Below, one piece after another: positions 30,843 to 42,183 of a stretch of 64,000 nt of DNA. The DNA is taken from NCBI RefSeq assembly GCF_019649055.1, contig NW_026570251.1, forward strand, positions 1-64,000. Reading direction: 5' to 3'. Made by a program: the position numbers and the translations under genes. How positions within the stretch are numbered: position 1 is the stretch's first letter; every line of letters begins with the position of its first letter. The notes beneath the pieces were generated by a model, which ran no database searches, was not told the origin of the DNA, and saw nothing but the letters and a program-made list of their open reading frames with translations. Source of the stretch: Paramacrobiotus metropolitanus. Taxonomy: Eukaryota > Tardigrada > Eutardigrada > Parachela > Macrobiotidae.

Positions 30843-32951
30843 GTAGCCGGCAGGAAGGTTGACGGGTTGATGGTTGACGCTCAATGAAGGTCATCAACCT
30901 TTCTGCCAGAGCGCATCAACCTTTCTCTAAAGGTCATCCACCTTTCTGCTGAAGGTCCTACGTCCTGTAAAGGAAGTCGTGTGCGTGTTTCTGAACACTT
31001 AGCTTGTTCTGGCTTAATTGCTATTGTTATTTCGTTATATAAAACGTATTTCGGTTTTTCGTTTCGGAAAATTGAAACTTTGTTTGCTTAAAAGCAAAAT
31101 GCATGTAAGGACTATCATGTACTGCGTACATGGCGCACCAGTAGCCAACAGGGAGGTGAACGGGTTGTGGGTTGGTATTTGCAACTGGCAGGAAGGCAGG
31201 TTGGAGGATGGTGGATGTACAATGAAATCACAGGGTGGCAGAGCGGTGGACGGCTCATTCACGAATTTGCCGGAGCGCGCCCACATTTCTGCCGAATCAT
31301 TGTCGGCTTCCACTGATCCAACAAAGACGCCATTGTGAGCATTGAGATCCATTGCGAGATCAATACATGCCGCCACTGCTCGGCAGAAACGTGGCCGCAG
31401 GTACGAGTCTATTTCTCGTATGTCTTTCATATGTCTATCGCTCTACCTGTGTAAATACAGTTTATATGCCATCTTAGTCGTCTTTCCAAATCATAATTGA
31501 ATTTTTTTAATTCCGGAATTTAAAATTGACGTTAACCACTTAGATGTGCGAGAAGCGAATTATTTAGGCTTGCCAATCAGCTGTTCAGCTGACTAATTGG
31601 CTTCTCGTACATCTCAATGATTAAGGTCACTTTGAATTACGGAAATACACAGTTCAATTGGGATATTGAAAGACGGCTAAAATGGCATATACACTGTACA
31701 GGTAGCGCGAAAAGACATCTGCGCCACCTTTCTGCCTGAGCAGTGGCGGCATGCGCCGCAATCACAATGGGCTTGAATGCACACAGTGACCTCATTTTTA
31801 GATCAGTTGAAGGCAGAATTGATTCGGCAGAAAGGTGTACGCGTTCGGGCAGGTAAGTGGATGGGATTTCATTGTAAGCCCACCATTCTCCAGTCTGCCG
31901 TGCTGCCGGTTGCGGACGTTTAAGGAGGGTCATCAACCTTTCTGAAAGGTCAACAACCTTTCTGTAAAGGTTATCAACCTTTCTAAAAGGTCATCAACCT
32001 TTCTGTAAAGGTCATCAACCTTTCTGCCGGCGGTGTCTATTGATCTTATTGTGCTCATTGTACTTTATTGTGCAACACAATTATTTCGCTGTCGGTTAGG
32101 ACATAATATTGTGTCGACTGTTCATAGTTCGTACGTTGCGTCTGCATGTTTGATCGTAGGTAAGCGGTTTAACTGATAAGGCAATACCGATGGTGAAAAC
32201 TGTGACAGACAACTTTTGCAGTTGCGCAAAAGCTTGATGTGATGAATGGGTGCCGACACCGGTTCGGCAGAAAGGTGGATGCGTCAATGATTCTGTACTT
32301 GTCATATTATTTTTTTCGTGGCAGTTGTGCTCATTGTAAGTCACTGTTGTCGTCAGTTCAAGGCGGATTCAGTGAATTGCTTCGCTTGCTTATTCAACAT
32401 CCAAGCCAGGTGTTTAAAAAAACCATTAATTAATTTGCTTTTCAACGAGCTAGAAGAACGATAAGCAAATGGAGCTACAATGGGTGCATTGGCGTCGTTG
32501 ATAGGAGTAATGGATACCGTTGGGAGATTCATGGATAACCTCTGGCAGAAAGATGGATGCCCTATGGCAGAAAACTGGATGTCCTCTCTAGTAAGGTAGA
32601 TGGCCTCTGGCAGAAAGTAAATAGCCTTTCCGAAAATGTGAATAATCCTCGGCAAAAATGTGGATTACCACTGGTGGAAAGGTGGATCACTTCGGCAGAA
32701 AGGTTGATAACCTAAAGAGAAAGGTTGATGACCTTTAGAGAAAGGTTGATGAGCTCTGGCTGAAAGGTTGATGACCTTTAGAGAAAGGTTGATGAGCTCT
32801 GTAAGAAAGGTTGATGACCTTTAGAGAAAGGTTGATGCGCTCTGGAAGAAAGGTTGATGACCTTTAGAGAAAGGTTGATGCGCTCTGGCAGAAAGGTTGA
32901 TGACCTTCATTGAACGTCAACCATCAACCTGTCAACCTTCCTGCCGGCTAC
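30843..32951. mobile_element. 2.1-kb inverted-repeat element with subterminal repeats
   Basis: Ends GTAGCCGGCAGGAAGGTTGA and the inverted form form terminal repeats of roughly 110 bases that then run into tandem copies of CATCAACCTTTCT(CTAAAGGT). The right arm has about eight such units and the left about three; another cluster lies near 31925-32030. A perfect 8-bp duplication ATGCGTGT flanks it (30835-30842, 32952-32959). No transposase frame is seen. The duplication length points to a hAT-like superfamily, but the ends are not a known hAT signature. A smaller TA-flanked element is nested at 31458-31696. Confidence 0.88.
31458..31696. mobile_element. Nested mariner-type MITE, 239 bp
   Basis: Ends CAGTTTATATGCCATCTTAG and the inverted CTAAAATGGCATATACACTG are flanked by TA (31456-31457, 31697-31698). 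The arms extend about 110 bases with moderate mismatches. It lies within the 2.1-kb element, so it inserted later. Confidence 0.8.
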
Positions 32952-33642
32952 ATGCGTGTAGCAAAAGAGAAATTATACCGGCTTTTGACTTTGGGGTCTA
33001 TCGATGGGTTAGCATACTGCAGCTGAAGCCAAACAGTTCGCTAGTGAGACCAATTACGTTGAGGTAAGGATTCTCGGAGCGTGAAGGTAAAAATTTATTG
33101 CAAAAACCATCGCAAAGACGATTGATGACCAAAGCTAGGTTTATGGATGGTTAACTGGTATGGAGCAGTAAAATAAAGTTTTCAGTAGCGGACAATGTCA
33201 CGTTGTGTGGGGCGGTAAACGGACAGTTTCAGGAAATTGACACGAATATCCCGAAGATTTTCACTGCGCAGGTTGCTCGGAGTTGTATCTTATCGGCATA
33301 TTTACAGAGTACTGTGTAGCGGCTCTTCTACCATGACGGGCATAGTCATACCGTAATTTGATTTTGGGTGTTTGCAGAGTACAAAGGCTCTCCGAAACCG
33401 GAATTATTTACCACTTCATCAAGATCCACCGAATGATGTCGTTCAGTTTTACGAGCAACACCGCGTACAGCCGAAATCCCGGGCATCACCTGGAAAAGAA
33501 AGGGTCTGCCCAAAATGTGTCGTGGCACCGGCTCGAACAAGTGTTTTACGCTGCTTTCGGAATATTAATGTGTTCAATGATAGCATTTATTGCGGAAATA
33601 TTGCGTATCCGTTTGCCTGATGGGCGAATGAAGACCCGTTAA

Positions 33643-34282
33643 AAGGTATTGTGTACTTTTTATGGGTTGATGTTTTACGATAGTTAATGTTACTCATTCG
33701 GAGCATATACAAGAAATTATTACGGTTCATCTGGCCGTTTTCTAGTTTGAACACCCAGTGCAATGTTATTAAAGTGGCGTACGAGCATTTGCTATCTGTT
33801 CCGTGCCGCCCGCTTCACGATTATACAGCATCAGCACGGCGTCGATGATTTGTTGATTTCATCCATGACATTGCCAAACGATAAATCTATCTCACTCCCG
33901 ACTAGATTTACCGTATGGTATTCAATATTTCGTCAGCAATGTGCGTGTGAGTAAAATAATTCTCTGCTGAAGATTATTTTTGGTTAACTTCTCACCGATC
34001 CAAAACTATTTCCGAAATGGTTAGAAACTTACAAAAATTCTATAATATGAATGTGATGCCGCTGTGAATGATGAAGTCCAGTACTAGTACATACTGTCAG
34101 GAGGAAGGTCTAGCACCCCCTCGCAATACTTATTATCATGTCCAATTTTTGGGTCTTACGAAACTTAAAAGCCGAGCTAAAAGGAAACACTAGACATACA
34201 GCTCATACCGCAAGAGAATAAAACTACTTCGAAGTATGCCGCAAGAGAATAAGTTGCTGTTTTTCTTAGCGATAATCACTTT
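33643..34282. other. Intergenic region, no supported gene
   Basis: AT-rich. The part from about 34180 resembles 44798-44937, the 3' flank of another DUF1963 copy, so it is probably the downstream flank of that gene family. Confidence 0.5.
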
Positions 34283-34740
34283 TTACTGTGATCTGGAGAG
34301 AATAGAGTACACCACTGGCAGCAGCTTTACAGCATTCCCAATGAAAAACAGCTTTAGAAGAATCCCTTTTCTCCAGGTCATCTGGATGAATAAAGAAATT
34401 TGCTACACCTAAGTCACCCCACATAATGTCATGATCGTCATCGGTATCCAGCTGAAACAACGGATACCCACCCACGCGGTGTCCGCCGTCAATGAAATTC
34501 TGACCGTACACACGGTACATTTTGGGGAGTTGGGGAAAACCTACGCCTCCGAAAATCTCCGTCTCCAGGCGATAGTCCCTTTCGGTCATTTACTGCCGGA
34601 TGGGCTGATATTCCATAGAAAACTTCCGGCGGCCAACACACTGGAAAGACTGCGGGACTAGTCGGATCACCACCACTTCGCACCGGTGGTGTGGTTGTGA
34701 GCTCGGAAGCATCTTCGAAATACCGGGTACCTTGAAACAA
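34283..34740 (-). pseudogene. DUF1963 (YwqG-like) copy A, degenerate
   Basis: Reading leftward: an N-terminal part with ASELTTTPPVRSGGD and then, in another frame, the conserved GGHRVGGYP, LFQLDTDDDHDIMWGD and VANFFIHPDDLEKRD blocks of the DUF1963 family, whose function is not established. Between GGYP and LFQLD about 19 codons present in the copies at 45.1 and 47.5 kb are missing. The change of frame between the two parts also marks it as a pseudogene. Confidence 0.75.
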
Positions 34741-35161
34741 CTAAAACATAACGCGCGATCGATTAAGGAAAGCGAAACACATTATATTTTTGAAAACATA
34801 CCATATTACGTACAAGTGGTGAGTTGTTTAAAGTTTAGCATAACTGTGGGAAAGCACCGGTTGAGATTGTTAGTAACTCGTGTAAGATACATGAATTTTT
34901 ATTTTTTTTTTCTTGTTGAATATACTGTATAGCAGACCCCGCGCAAATTGCGCGGAATAATTAATGCGATGGACAAATGGCCTAGTGCAAAATTGAAACT
35001 CAGGATTGCAGCCCGGAGGTAAAGTAAAGGTTTTATGGATGAAGCGTAAAATTCTATAATGTATCCAATTCCACAGATGACGATAATGTCTACTGGAAAA
35101 ATTTGCCTGTCTCTAACTGACTGCAAGATGACCCTTTACCTGAAATGCGAAATTTTGCGCC
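34741..35161. other. Intergenic region, no supported gene
   Basis: AT-rich; only a short GC palindrome CCGCGCAAATTGCGCGG near 34938-34955 stands out. Confidence 0.5.
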
Positions 35162-35165
35162 TTAA

Positions 35166-36046
35166 GGGGATCACTATGAGATGACTTTCATATAAATGGG
35201 TTATCGCTATTAACATCTGCTTGTAGGAAATTTTTCGGGCTTTCAAATAGTATGTCTCGATGGGATATATTGTATTGTGATCATAAGTTATTAGTAAAAA
35301 AACAAGACCGGGTCAGCATAGGCGAAGTAAGTGCAATGATGTTATCGGCTAGCCATGGCCAGCCGCATGGCAGATAGACCTGGACAGCAGAACAGAACGC
35401 CTCATGCCGTCCTGTGGCCGGAGCCAAGCTCATTCTTCCCTCTCAAGCTATGCTCTGCCTAATCTCTATCCTGCAAAACGCGGGCTTGGGTAGCCGGCTC
35501 TGGCACACATTGCTGCCGGTCAGTCAGCAAGCCTTTCATTCAGCTGCCGTTTTCCAAAAACTTGTGAAATGGCTTTAAAAATCGATTCCTCCATTGTAAA
35601 ACTTGCTACACTTTCCAAATGGGCATCAGATAATGTGTTATTTTCTAGAAAGCTTATATACCGAGACACTGCCATAGTCCAATAATGCATGTTTGAAGAA
35701 ACTCAAAAAAACACTTTTCAGAAAGTGTTTTTCTCGATTTTTTTGTAAACTAACAACATTTTTTATTAGCATGTTGGAGAATATAAGCTTTCTAGGCTAA
35801 AACACATCCAATGATGTGTACCACATCTAATTTGAAAAAAACTTTCTCAGTCGACTTTTGAATTCAAAGTTTTTCCTTTGTTTCTTGAATAGCTCTGTTC
35901 AGAGAGAGCGTAGACAAGATCGCAATACACCATTGTGTAGCCAAACCCTTTGCGCATGCAGTCAGAACAATGGAAACAATGATCTTCCAGTTGTTTTTAA
36001 CCTATTCATGTTTTCCCAGACCCACTTTCATCTCATAGTGATCCCC
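35166..36046. mobile_element. TTAA- or TA-flanked inverted-repeat element, 881 bp
   Basis: Ends GGGGATCACTATGAGATGA and its inverted form are flanked on both sides by TTAA (35162-35165, 36047-36050). If TTAA is the target duplication this would be piggyBac-like; if only TA counts, mariner-like. No transposase is seen. Inside lies a second inverted pair (TCTAGAAAGCTTATAT near 35645 and its inverse near 35784) around a perfect hairpin AAAAACACTTT/AAAGTGTTTTT (35707-35732). Confidence 0.75.
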
Positions 36047-36050
36047 TTAA

Positions 36051-37058
36051 AGCGGAGAAATTTTCTCATTCGTTTCCCGTCTGTTTCTTTATTCCAGATC
36101 AGTTTTCTAATAATTTAAATTTCGTGTACCTGCTGCACAGGGACTCCGTAACTTATTAGAAGTTGCTCTCTGTTATCTTCTTTGTCATCCTGAGCTTTTT
36201 GAGCTATAGAGTGAGACGCGGACTATCCGATAACAGTTTACCTGTATTTGAAATCCCTATCCCTATTTCAATACAAACACCACTGGTCACTGATGCCCTT
36301 TATATCCCAGCCAACAATTAGCACTAACAGCAACTGCACTACTTCCTATCGCTGTTCTTTTTTACTATTGCTTTGACCACAGAACACATCCAAACACTTT
36401 TAATTAAGGTGGCGGCTACTCGCCCGGGAGTCCCGGGCGAATAGCCGTTTGGCTTCTCGCCCGGAGTCCCGGGCGAATAGCCATTTCGTTTAAGTAAATA
36501 AGAACAGAAGCATTTGATTGTGTTTCCTTCTTCGCTTTTAACACTTTTTGAAAAACAAGAAGTCTTACGCGAAATTCTTGCATGCTTAACTAGCTGCTCC
36601 GCGAGCGCCGCAGCTCGGCGTCGCCTGCGACCCCGCCTTCCAGTATGCTATATAGCTAACTGAAAAACTGATTTGTTCTTTTTTACTTAAGAATGCAGCA
36701 TTCGACCTTATATATTGCAGTTCGCGTCGCGCGACACATTCAATTCCACCCCACCCGTTTTTAAACAGAACCTGATTTAGCTTGTACAGAAGCTGGATTT
36801 GCAATAATATTTATCGGGTATATCAGACGTTCTTTAATCCAAACACCACGTAACATGCGAAGCAAACAGCTTGCTTTTCTTTGAAGCCAATCTTAAATAT
36901 TCCAAGTTGCCCCGTTTAACAATTGGCTTTCTCGAACACCACCTTGCCTTATCTATTGAAGAGAAAAATAGCAAACTTGCCTCAAAACGCAGGTCCTGTA
37001 CGACCTTTAATAAGTATCATGATACGAGTACAAACTATGTACCAAAACGAAACAGCAT
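36051..37058. other. Intergenic region with a GC palindrome cluster
   Basis: No gene is supported. Two units of the CCCGGGCGAATAGCC repeat lie at 36420-36486. The last part probably holds the 3' untranslated region of the leftward LINE. Confidence 0.5.
36420..36486. repeat. CCCGGGCGAATAGCC palindromic repeat, cluster 1
   Basis: CGCCCGGGAGTCCCGGGCG is followed by AATAGCCGTTTGGCTTCT and a second CGCCCGGAGTCCCGGGCG. Each half is self-complementary. The same unit occurs three times at 50620-50716. Confidence 0.85.
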
Positions 37059-39910
37059 TTATAACAGAAACACTTCCTCTATGCTATCTTGATCGGGGAT
37101 CGTACCCATTACACAAATAGCGTTTCCCCGTTGTATTTGCATGGATATTCGCTGCTTAAAAAACTCTTTCGCCCGCTTCTGGCCAGTGGAAGTCGCAATA
37201 CCGTTTCCAACCATTTCCACTAGCTTTTTAGTTCCGTCCCCATAAGGTCCGTAAATTTCGATGGCTGCAGCAACGAAATCGTACCTTGGTTGCAGCCAGG
37301 CATGCTTCGCTAGCTTTCCCCTTTCCGCGAGTTCGGCTGCCGCGCCGACATTTACGGAAGTGCGGTCGATATATGAGGCCGCCAGCGTGTCCACACAGGT
37401 AACATCCACCGCCAACGGTTTTCCGCGCTTCCACGGAATAAGGGTGATCACATCTGGCCTTTTCTTATCTTTCACGGATAGACCTTTTGGCTCCATTCTC
37501 GAAGGGAAACCGGCTGACTTCAAGCCTCGAGTGAATTCCGCGCTGATTCCGTCATGTCGTGGAAGTCTTCCGGCAGACCGCTTACAGCGAAGTCCGTGCC
37601 GGCCCAGCTCGTCGACCAGCCCACCACAAACGCACACATGTGGAGTAACGATCGGTGCTCCCAGACGTAGCGCAACACTTATGCGAAAAGTGTTGTCTTC
37701 CAACAGATTACCGAGGCAAGCAGCCGGTAATGCATGGATCCACACGCCTGCTTCCGGGACTGATACCGCCTTGAGATGCGCGACTTCTTCCTGTGAAGTC
37801 CGTAGTGCGGTTAGCCTCGAAAATGTCTGCAGGGTTGTAGGGATGTCCCAAGCTTTCTGGACGTGTCGGAAAGACTCCGTCGGAAGTTCGTCAGTGTCGG
37901 CCTCTAACTTCCAGGCTCGCGTGGCGGTGGTGACATCCGTTGCTGTCAGTGTCGGGCATAATCTGGGAATTAGTTGGTGCAACGAAGAAGCCGATGCCAA
38001 GTAGGCAGAGGAAGCTAGCTTCTCGGTGCGTCTGATTCCCAAACCACCGAAACGAACAGGAAGGGACGCCTGGAGCCATGTTGGGTGGTCCATCCTAACA
38101 TTGGTAATTGTTTCGACCGCCTCGCGAAATACCTGGTCGAGTCTGTATAGCTCTTGTGGAAACATCCATGCGAGAGAGGTGCGCAATATGTGAACAATTT
38201 TCGGCACTCCTAGGCAATTCTTCAACAGGAATAGCGCTTGGTGTTTAGGAATTAGCTGCAAGCGGCCGCACATAACACCGAGCTGGCTGATTTTCTCGTT
38301 GCTCATCGGGATGACGGCGGCTGGTAGAAGAGGGGAGCCGAGCAAGTTCAGTTTATCGGCTGATACAATGGCTATCCCAGGGAACAAATTGGTGAAGTCG
38401 TAAGCGGCCGATGTACGCTGTGCTTCCGTGCCACCGCACAAAAAAACTTCGCACTTCGCAATATTTACTTCCAGGCCAATCGTTCTGGCTTCCTCTCTCA
38501 GCAGCAGGAAATTACGAATCACTTCCGATGGCGATCCTCTTAGCGTACCATCATCCATATACCACGCGTTCAGGTAAGTGTTCAGTTTGTTGACAATAAA
38601 CTGCAGTACCAAGCAAAACAAAACTGGTCCGAGAGGATCCCCTTGTTGCACGCCAGACTGAGAGGAAATGACTGCATCTCCTAGGAATAGTGAGGAATGT
38701 GCACCGTAACACATTTTTATAAAGGCATAGTATTCCGGGATGATGTCGGCTGTTATCCGGAGTACTTCTTCGCGTGACACGCAGTTAAAAGCGTTGGTGA
38801 AATCAATTTTGAGAAGGGCCTTAACGTCACTGCTGTATTGAAGGAGAAAGTCTCTGGTTCCGTGAATAATTCCTTCAACTCCCCTCTTCACTCCTGAGCC
38901 AAGTTGGTGCGGTTGGAGAATCTCCAATGTTACTGTCCGAATTCGGATATCCACCGCCTTGGCAGCAATGCGACGGTATACATTTCCAACGCAATTGGAC
39001 GCAGACCTCCGTCCTTTTTCCGTAGGGCAACGAGTCGAGCGCCACAGAGCAAGGGAATAACATCCTTGGGTACTTTGCCAGCTAAGACGAGATTGTGCAG
39101 GTCCGTCAGGGCGTCACACAAATCAGATGCGGCGTCATCCATTTTAGCGCCGATTAGGTCCAACAAATGTTGTGGGCGCAGGTAGTCTAAACCTCCTGCG
39201 CTGCCACGTGGCATCGCCTCTAGGACGGACAGAACCTCAGCGGGAGTAAGCGGGACTAAAGTAGCGTCTGTGGGATCGGTGGGGAGTGTGGGTAGCGGAG
39301 CTGCTGGATGCTTAAGTTTCATGGACTCTATCACAGTCGGAGTGGGCTCAGCTACAGAGTCTGTTGAAAGCAGGGTACGTACCGCTCCGCTGACGTTAAA
39401 ATCGTCAATTTGAATCCCCACGCGGCGGGTAATCTCGTCATCGGGAGTAGCGTGCCGAGGCTTGCCATGAGCTGCGGATTCTTCCCCGACGAGTTCGCCG
39501 TTCTCGAATTTGGCGATCTAGTCACGGATATGGGTGGTGATCGAGGTTTTCCGTGACTTTTTATTAGCGCCTGGAAGGGAGAGAATCGCTGCGGGTGCGG
39601 ATAGCAGCTTCAGCCAAGAGGAGGAATCATTGGCAGATACGGCGCTCCGCATTAGCTTTGTCAGAGTTATCGCAACGGAGGCGCGTGCTGCTTTCGGGAT
39701 TCGCCGCATAACTTTCCTCCTAGCTGAGATGAAGGGGGGGCGAGATATCCCAGCTGCATTCGAAGGGGAACTGTGTGCTTGATTCTGGGCTTGCGGAGGA
39801 CCAACTGCACGCCCAAGTCTCTGCGCTTGGCGGTCGAGGCAGTTCCCACTGCCTAGATGACTGCCTTGCCGCTTACAGATAACCTGACAGTCGGGGCAGG
39901 TCCACGTCAT
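37059..39910 (-). pseudogene. LINE copy 2 reverse transcriptase-endonuclease
   Basis: Starts MTWTCPDCQVICKRQGSHLG (zinc-finger-like). The reverse transcriptase keeps RKKDGGLRPIA, IDFTNAFN, GVQQGDPLGP and YMDD. The nuclease keeps CVCGG...RHG...C, LPRHDGIS and PDVITLIPWKRGK...VDVTC. Two breaks are visible: an in-frame TAG at 39518-39520, in the linker before the reverse transcriptase, and a one-base frame change near 38985-38990, just after GGLRPIA. The rest is open. Protein similarity to copy 1 is moderate, so they are different subfamilies. Confidence 0.85.
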
Positions 39911-40004
39911 TGCAGCTCTAGGGTGAGAACCTCACGGCAGAATCAGGAGTATGGAACCCAAAAGAAAGGAACTTACAGTGTACAGCACGGTGGGGTCCTG
40001 ATAA

Positions 40005-40111
40005 CTACGGGACAAGCTGCCACGACAGCCTCCGAAAGGATTCCGGAGAAATCCTTCGAACTAGGTCCCGTAGCCACCCATCATACACGGATGAGGGAAA
40101 TTAATCATCCG
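40005..40111 (-). ncRNA. Structured 5' leader RNA of LINE copy 2
   Basis: On the minus strand: a hairpin CGGATGA/TCATCCG (40105-40111 with 40088-40094), whose loop contains AATTTCCC as in copy 1. Then comes the outer stem CTACGGGAC/GTCCCGTAG (40065-40073 with 40005-40013), enclosing an AAGGATT/AATCCTT hairpin and a GCTG/CAGC hairpin. The outer stem, the AATTTCCC loop and the GCTG hairpin are shared with copy 1. The first stem and the middle hairpin keep pairing with different bases. Confidence 0.6.
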
Positions 40112-40117
40112 GGGGCA

Positions 40118-40913
40118 ATTGCAGAACCCAAAATCATGAAAAACATTTTGTATGTGGTATGTGGTTTTGTATGTTTTTTGGCTACAATAATTTACATCTT
40201 CCTGTTGTTAGAGAACTGACTAAAAGGCGCATCTTTGTACTTTGCTAAGCTCGAACTCGGAGTAATGCCAATAACACAATACCATGTGACGAGAAAATAT
40301 AGGAGTACGTAATTTAGAGGCAATCCAATGCTGCCAAACGCAGGCAGTTCTGCAATAAAGGCAATCGCGCCCTCCCGGGAAGGCACATTACAGCGTAGTT
40401 AAGCAAAACCACTGCGGGGGGTCAGGTACGTTCTTAAAATTAGACTTTAGAGTTTAGAACCGTCCCACAGTCGCAGAATCATCGCGGTCATTTTGTCTTC
40501 TTTCTTTCGTTTTATTGTTTTTCACAAAACTAAATTTTGATGATAAACATACGTACATTAAGAAGATGGAATATTATTTGTTATGGAACGTTAAGTTCCA
40601 TCCAGCTGCAGCGAAACTGCCAAAAAGCGTGTTGGCTGTTGAGACAGTGATGGGGTGGTCGGTTTAGCAGCGGTGCGTTCTTAGCTTTTCCCATAGACTT
40701 TGTATGTTAACGTTTTTGAAAGTATCCTTTCAAACCTTTTTTTTTCTTCAAAAACTGATTTCTGATGGCAAATCTACACTTTAAGGGCTATCGAACGATG
40801 CATAGTTACAGAAGTTTTGATCAGTGCGTCTAACTGACGGACTCAACAAAGATTAAGGCCTACGCGATTATTATATAGAGAATCAGAGATAATAATTATC
40901 TGAAGAGCGCATT
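40118..40913. other. Intergenic region, no supported gene
   Basis: Only short frames. A small palindrome ATGGAACGTTAAGTTCCAT lies at 40584-40602. Confidence 0.5.
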
Positions 40914-41324
40914 TCAGTGATCCCCTGTATTGCTGGTGCCATCCGCCTTGAGCGTAACGTTACGGCAAGACATACGCCTAATTCTGGCGCGGTACATAAG
41001 CACCATGTTTAGCCACAACGTCAAACTCCAACCGGCTGACGGCAGCAAGTACAGGGAGTGCTGAAAAGCGCTACCGACATCCCCTCGCATACCAGTACTA
41101 AAATTATGTGCACTAAACATGGCTTATTGCGGAACAGGTACGGTAGAGTGAACTGTCGGTAAAACATTGCCACCGATTAGATCGCAGCTTACTGTGAATC
41201 CAGCAAAAAACGACCTATGCCACCACGATTGAAAATATCGATTGTCCCGTAAAGTGAAGGAGGTCGCCATTACTTGTTCTGTTAAGCCGTTCGATAACTG
41301 ATGAAGGCACAGCAGATGATCCAA
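40914..41324 (-). pseudogene. Unrecognised frame with one internal stop
   Basis: Leftward frame MDHLLCLHQLSNGLTE ... NVLPTVHSTVPVPQ, then one stop (41121-41123), then in the same frame AMFSAHNFSTGMRGD ... LTLWLNMVLMYRARIRR. The second part has a plausible membrane segment. One stop in about 135 otherwise open codons suggests a recent pseudogene or a short intron. Not recognised. Confidence 0.35.
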
Positions 41325-42183
41325 ACGTAGCTACTTTTAGTTTATTATCCTGTGATATTCCGTGGGTACTGCCAAATCTGGTGAAATGTTGCCGGTCAAA
41401 TATGCATGGAATATTATCTTTTCAAGTCTTATCGTCACAGTTTCCGAAGTAAGCTTTTAAAATTTCGATTTTCGAATGTTTTTGAACTTTGTTTTACTGT
41501 TCCACCGTGCATGAAAGATTGATATTCATAGTTAACTGTTCTAAAATTTCTATCGTTAGACTTGCAAGATTTTTGCGTACTCCCGCTACAATTATTATGT
41601 TGAATGCTATTAAATTTATACATGACTAAATTACGAGCAGTATACCAACGTGCCACGCTCGCGTGCACATAATTATGTCTCTGCCCAAACTTTGTACCAC
41701 TTGCAACATGTGATGACAGGGTCGACGCATAGAGCTTGAAGAAAAACCTGCAATAGTACAGTAGCGCTATAACTTATATCAAGAACTTACTATATGTAGA
41801 AGGACTGGGAACCGACCGTGCAACGGTCGACTACGTCCTCACTGTCGCATACAGTATGCACTGCTATGCTATTGCTGACTATAGGTCCACAGATTTTCTT
41901 GTCCTTTTTGAAAGATATTTCTCCGTTCCTTTCTCCTCTACAGCTTTCTGATATTTTAACAGATCATATTACATTTAGAACGTTGCGGAATGTCTGCCGA
42001 AGCACAAGCGGAGGAAGTACTGCCTCCGCCCCGAAGAAACATTCAATACGTTTTCTTAGCGCGATAATCCGACCGATGGCTATCTAAATCAAATTAACCG
42101 TCAAAGCTGTTGAAATTCTGACACACTGTTTATCGTTGTAGAGCGCTCAGGGGCGTTTAGCGGTTCAGTACAGTGATGCTGCG
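41325..42183. other. Intergenic region, no supported gene
   Basis: AT-rich. The end has an acceptor-like TTATCGTTGTAG (about 42140) that may open the next gene. Confidence 0.45.

Larger units (their letters stand above)
28811..33642 (+). pseudogene. Ionotropic glutamate receptor-like gene, disrupted
   Basis: Exons: 28811-29013, 29990 to about 30443, about 30500-33063 (holding an inserted element), and 33378-33642. The first covers the start of the S1 ligand-binding half (GSVCFCGISVSILQEVANAA). The second has RADISLCPLSITPNRFSNFD, typical of S1, and the first membrane segment (WMCIGLVSSWMTIVFW). The third has the M3 region (WTPIIITSVTSSLTATLSV) followed by the S2 start. The last has RLSETGIIYHFIKIHR and the final membrane segment (FYAAFGILMCSMIAFIAEIL). 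Junctions 29013/29990 (CG+G) and 33063/33378 (AG+A) match in phase. The join near 30443-30500 is not resolved and shows an in-frame stop. The 2.1-kb element at 30843-32951 splits the S2 coding sequence, so this copy should be non-functional. The SYTANLAAF motif of classical receptors is divergent, which suggests an IR-like or lineage-specific type. Confidence 0.75.
37059..40117 (-). mobile_element. Non-LTR retrotransposon with restriction-like endonuclease, copy 2
   Basis: A second, divergent LINE of the same group as copy 1, on the minus strand. The 5' end is near TTGCCCCCGG (about 40117). A structured leader, a Cys-rich N-terminus, reverse transcriptase and C-terminal nuclease follow. The 3' border is not resolved, since no clear tail was found below 37059. 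Confidence 0.85.

Noticed and set aside
37261-38004. Rightward frame of 247 residues
   Set aside because: It is antisense to the nuclease part of LINE copy 2, whose motifs are clear.
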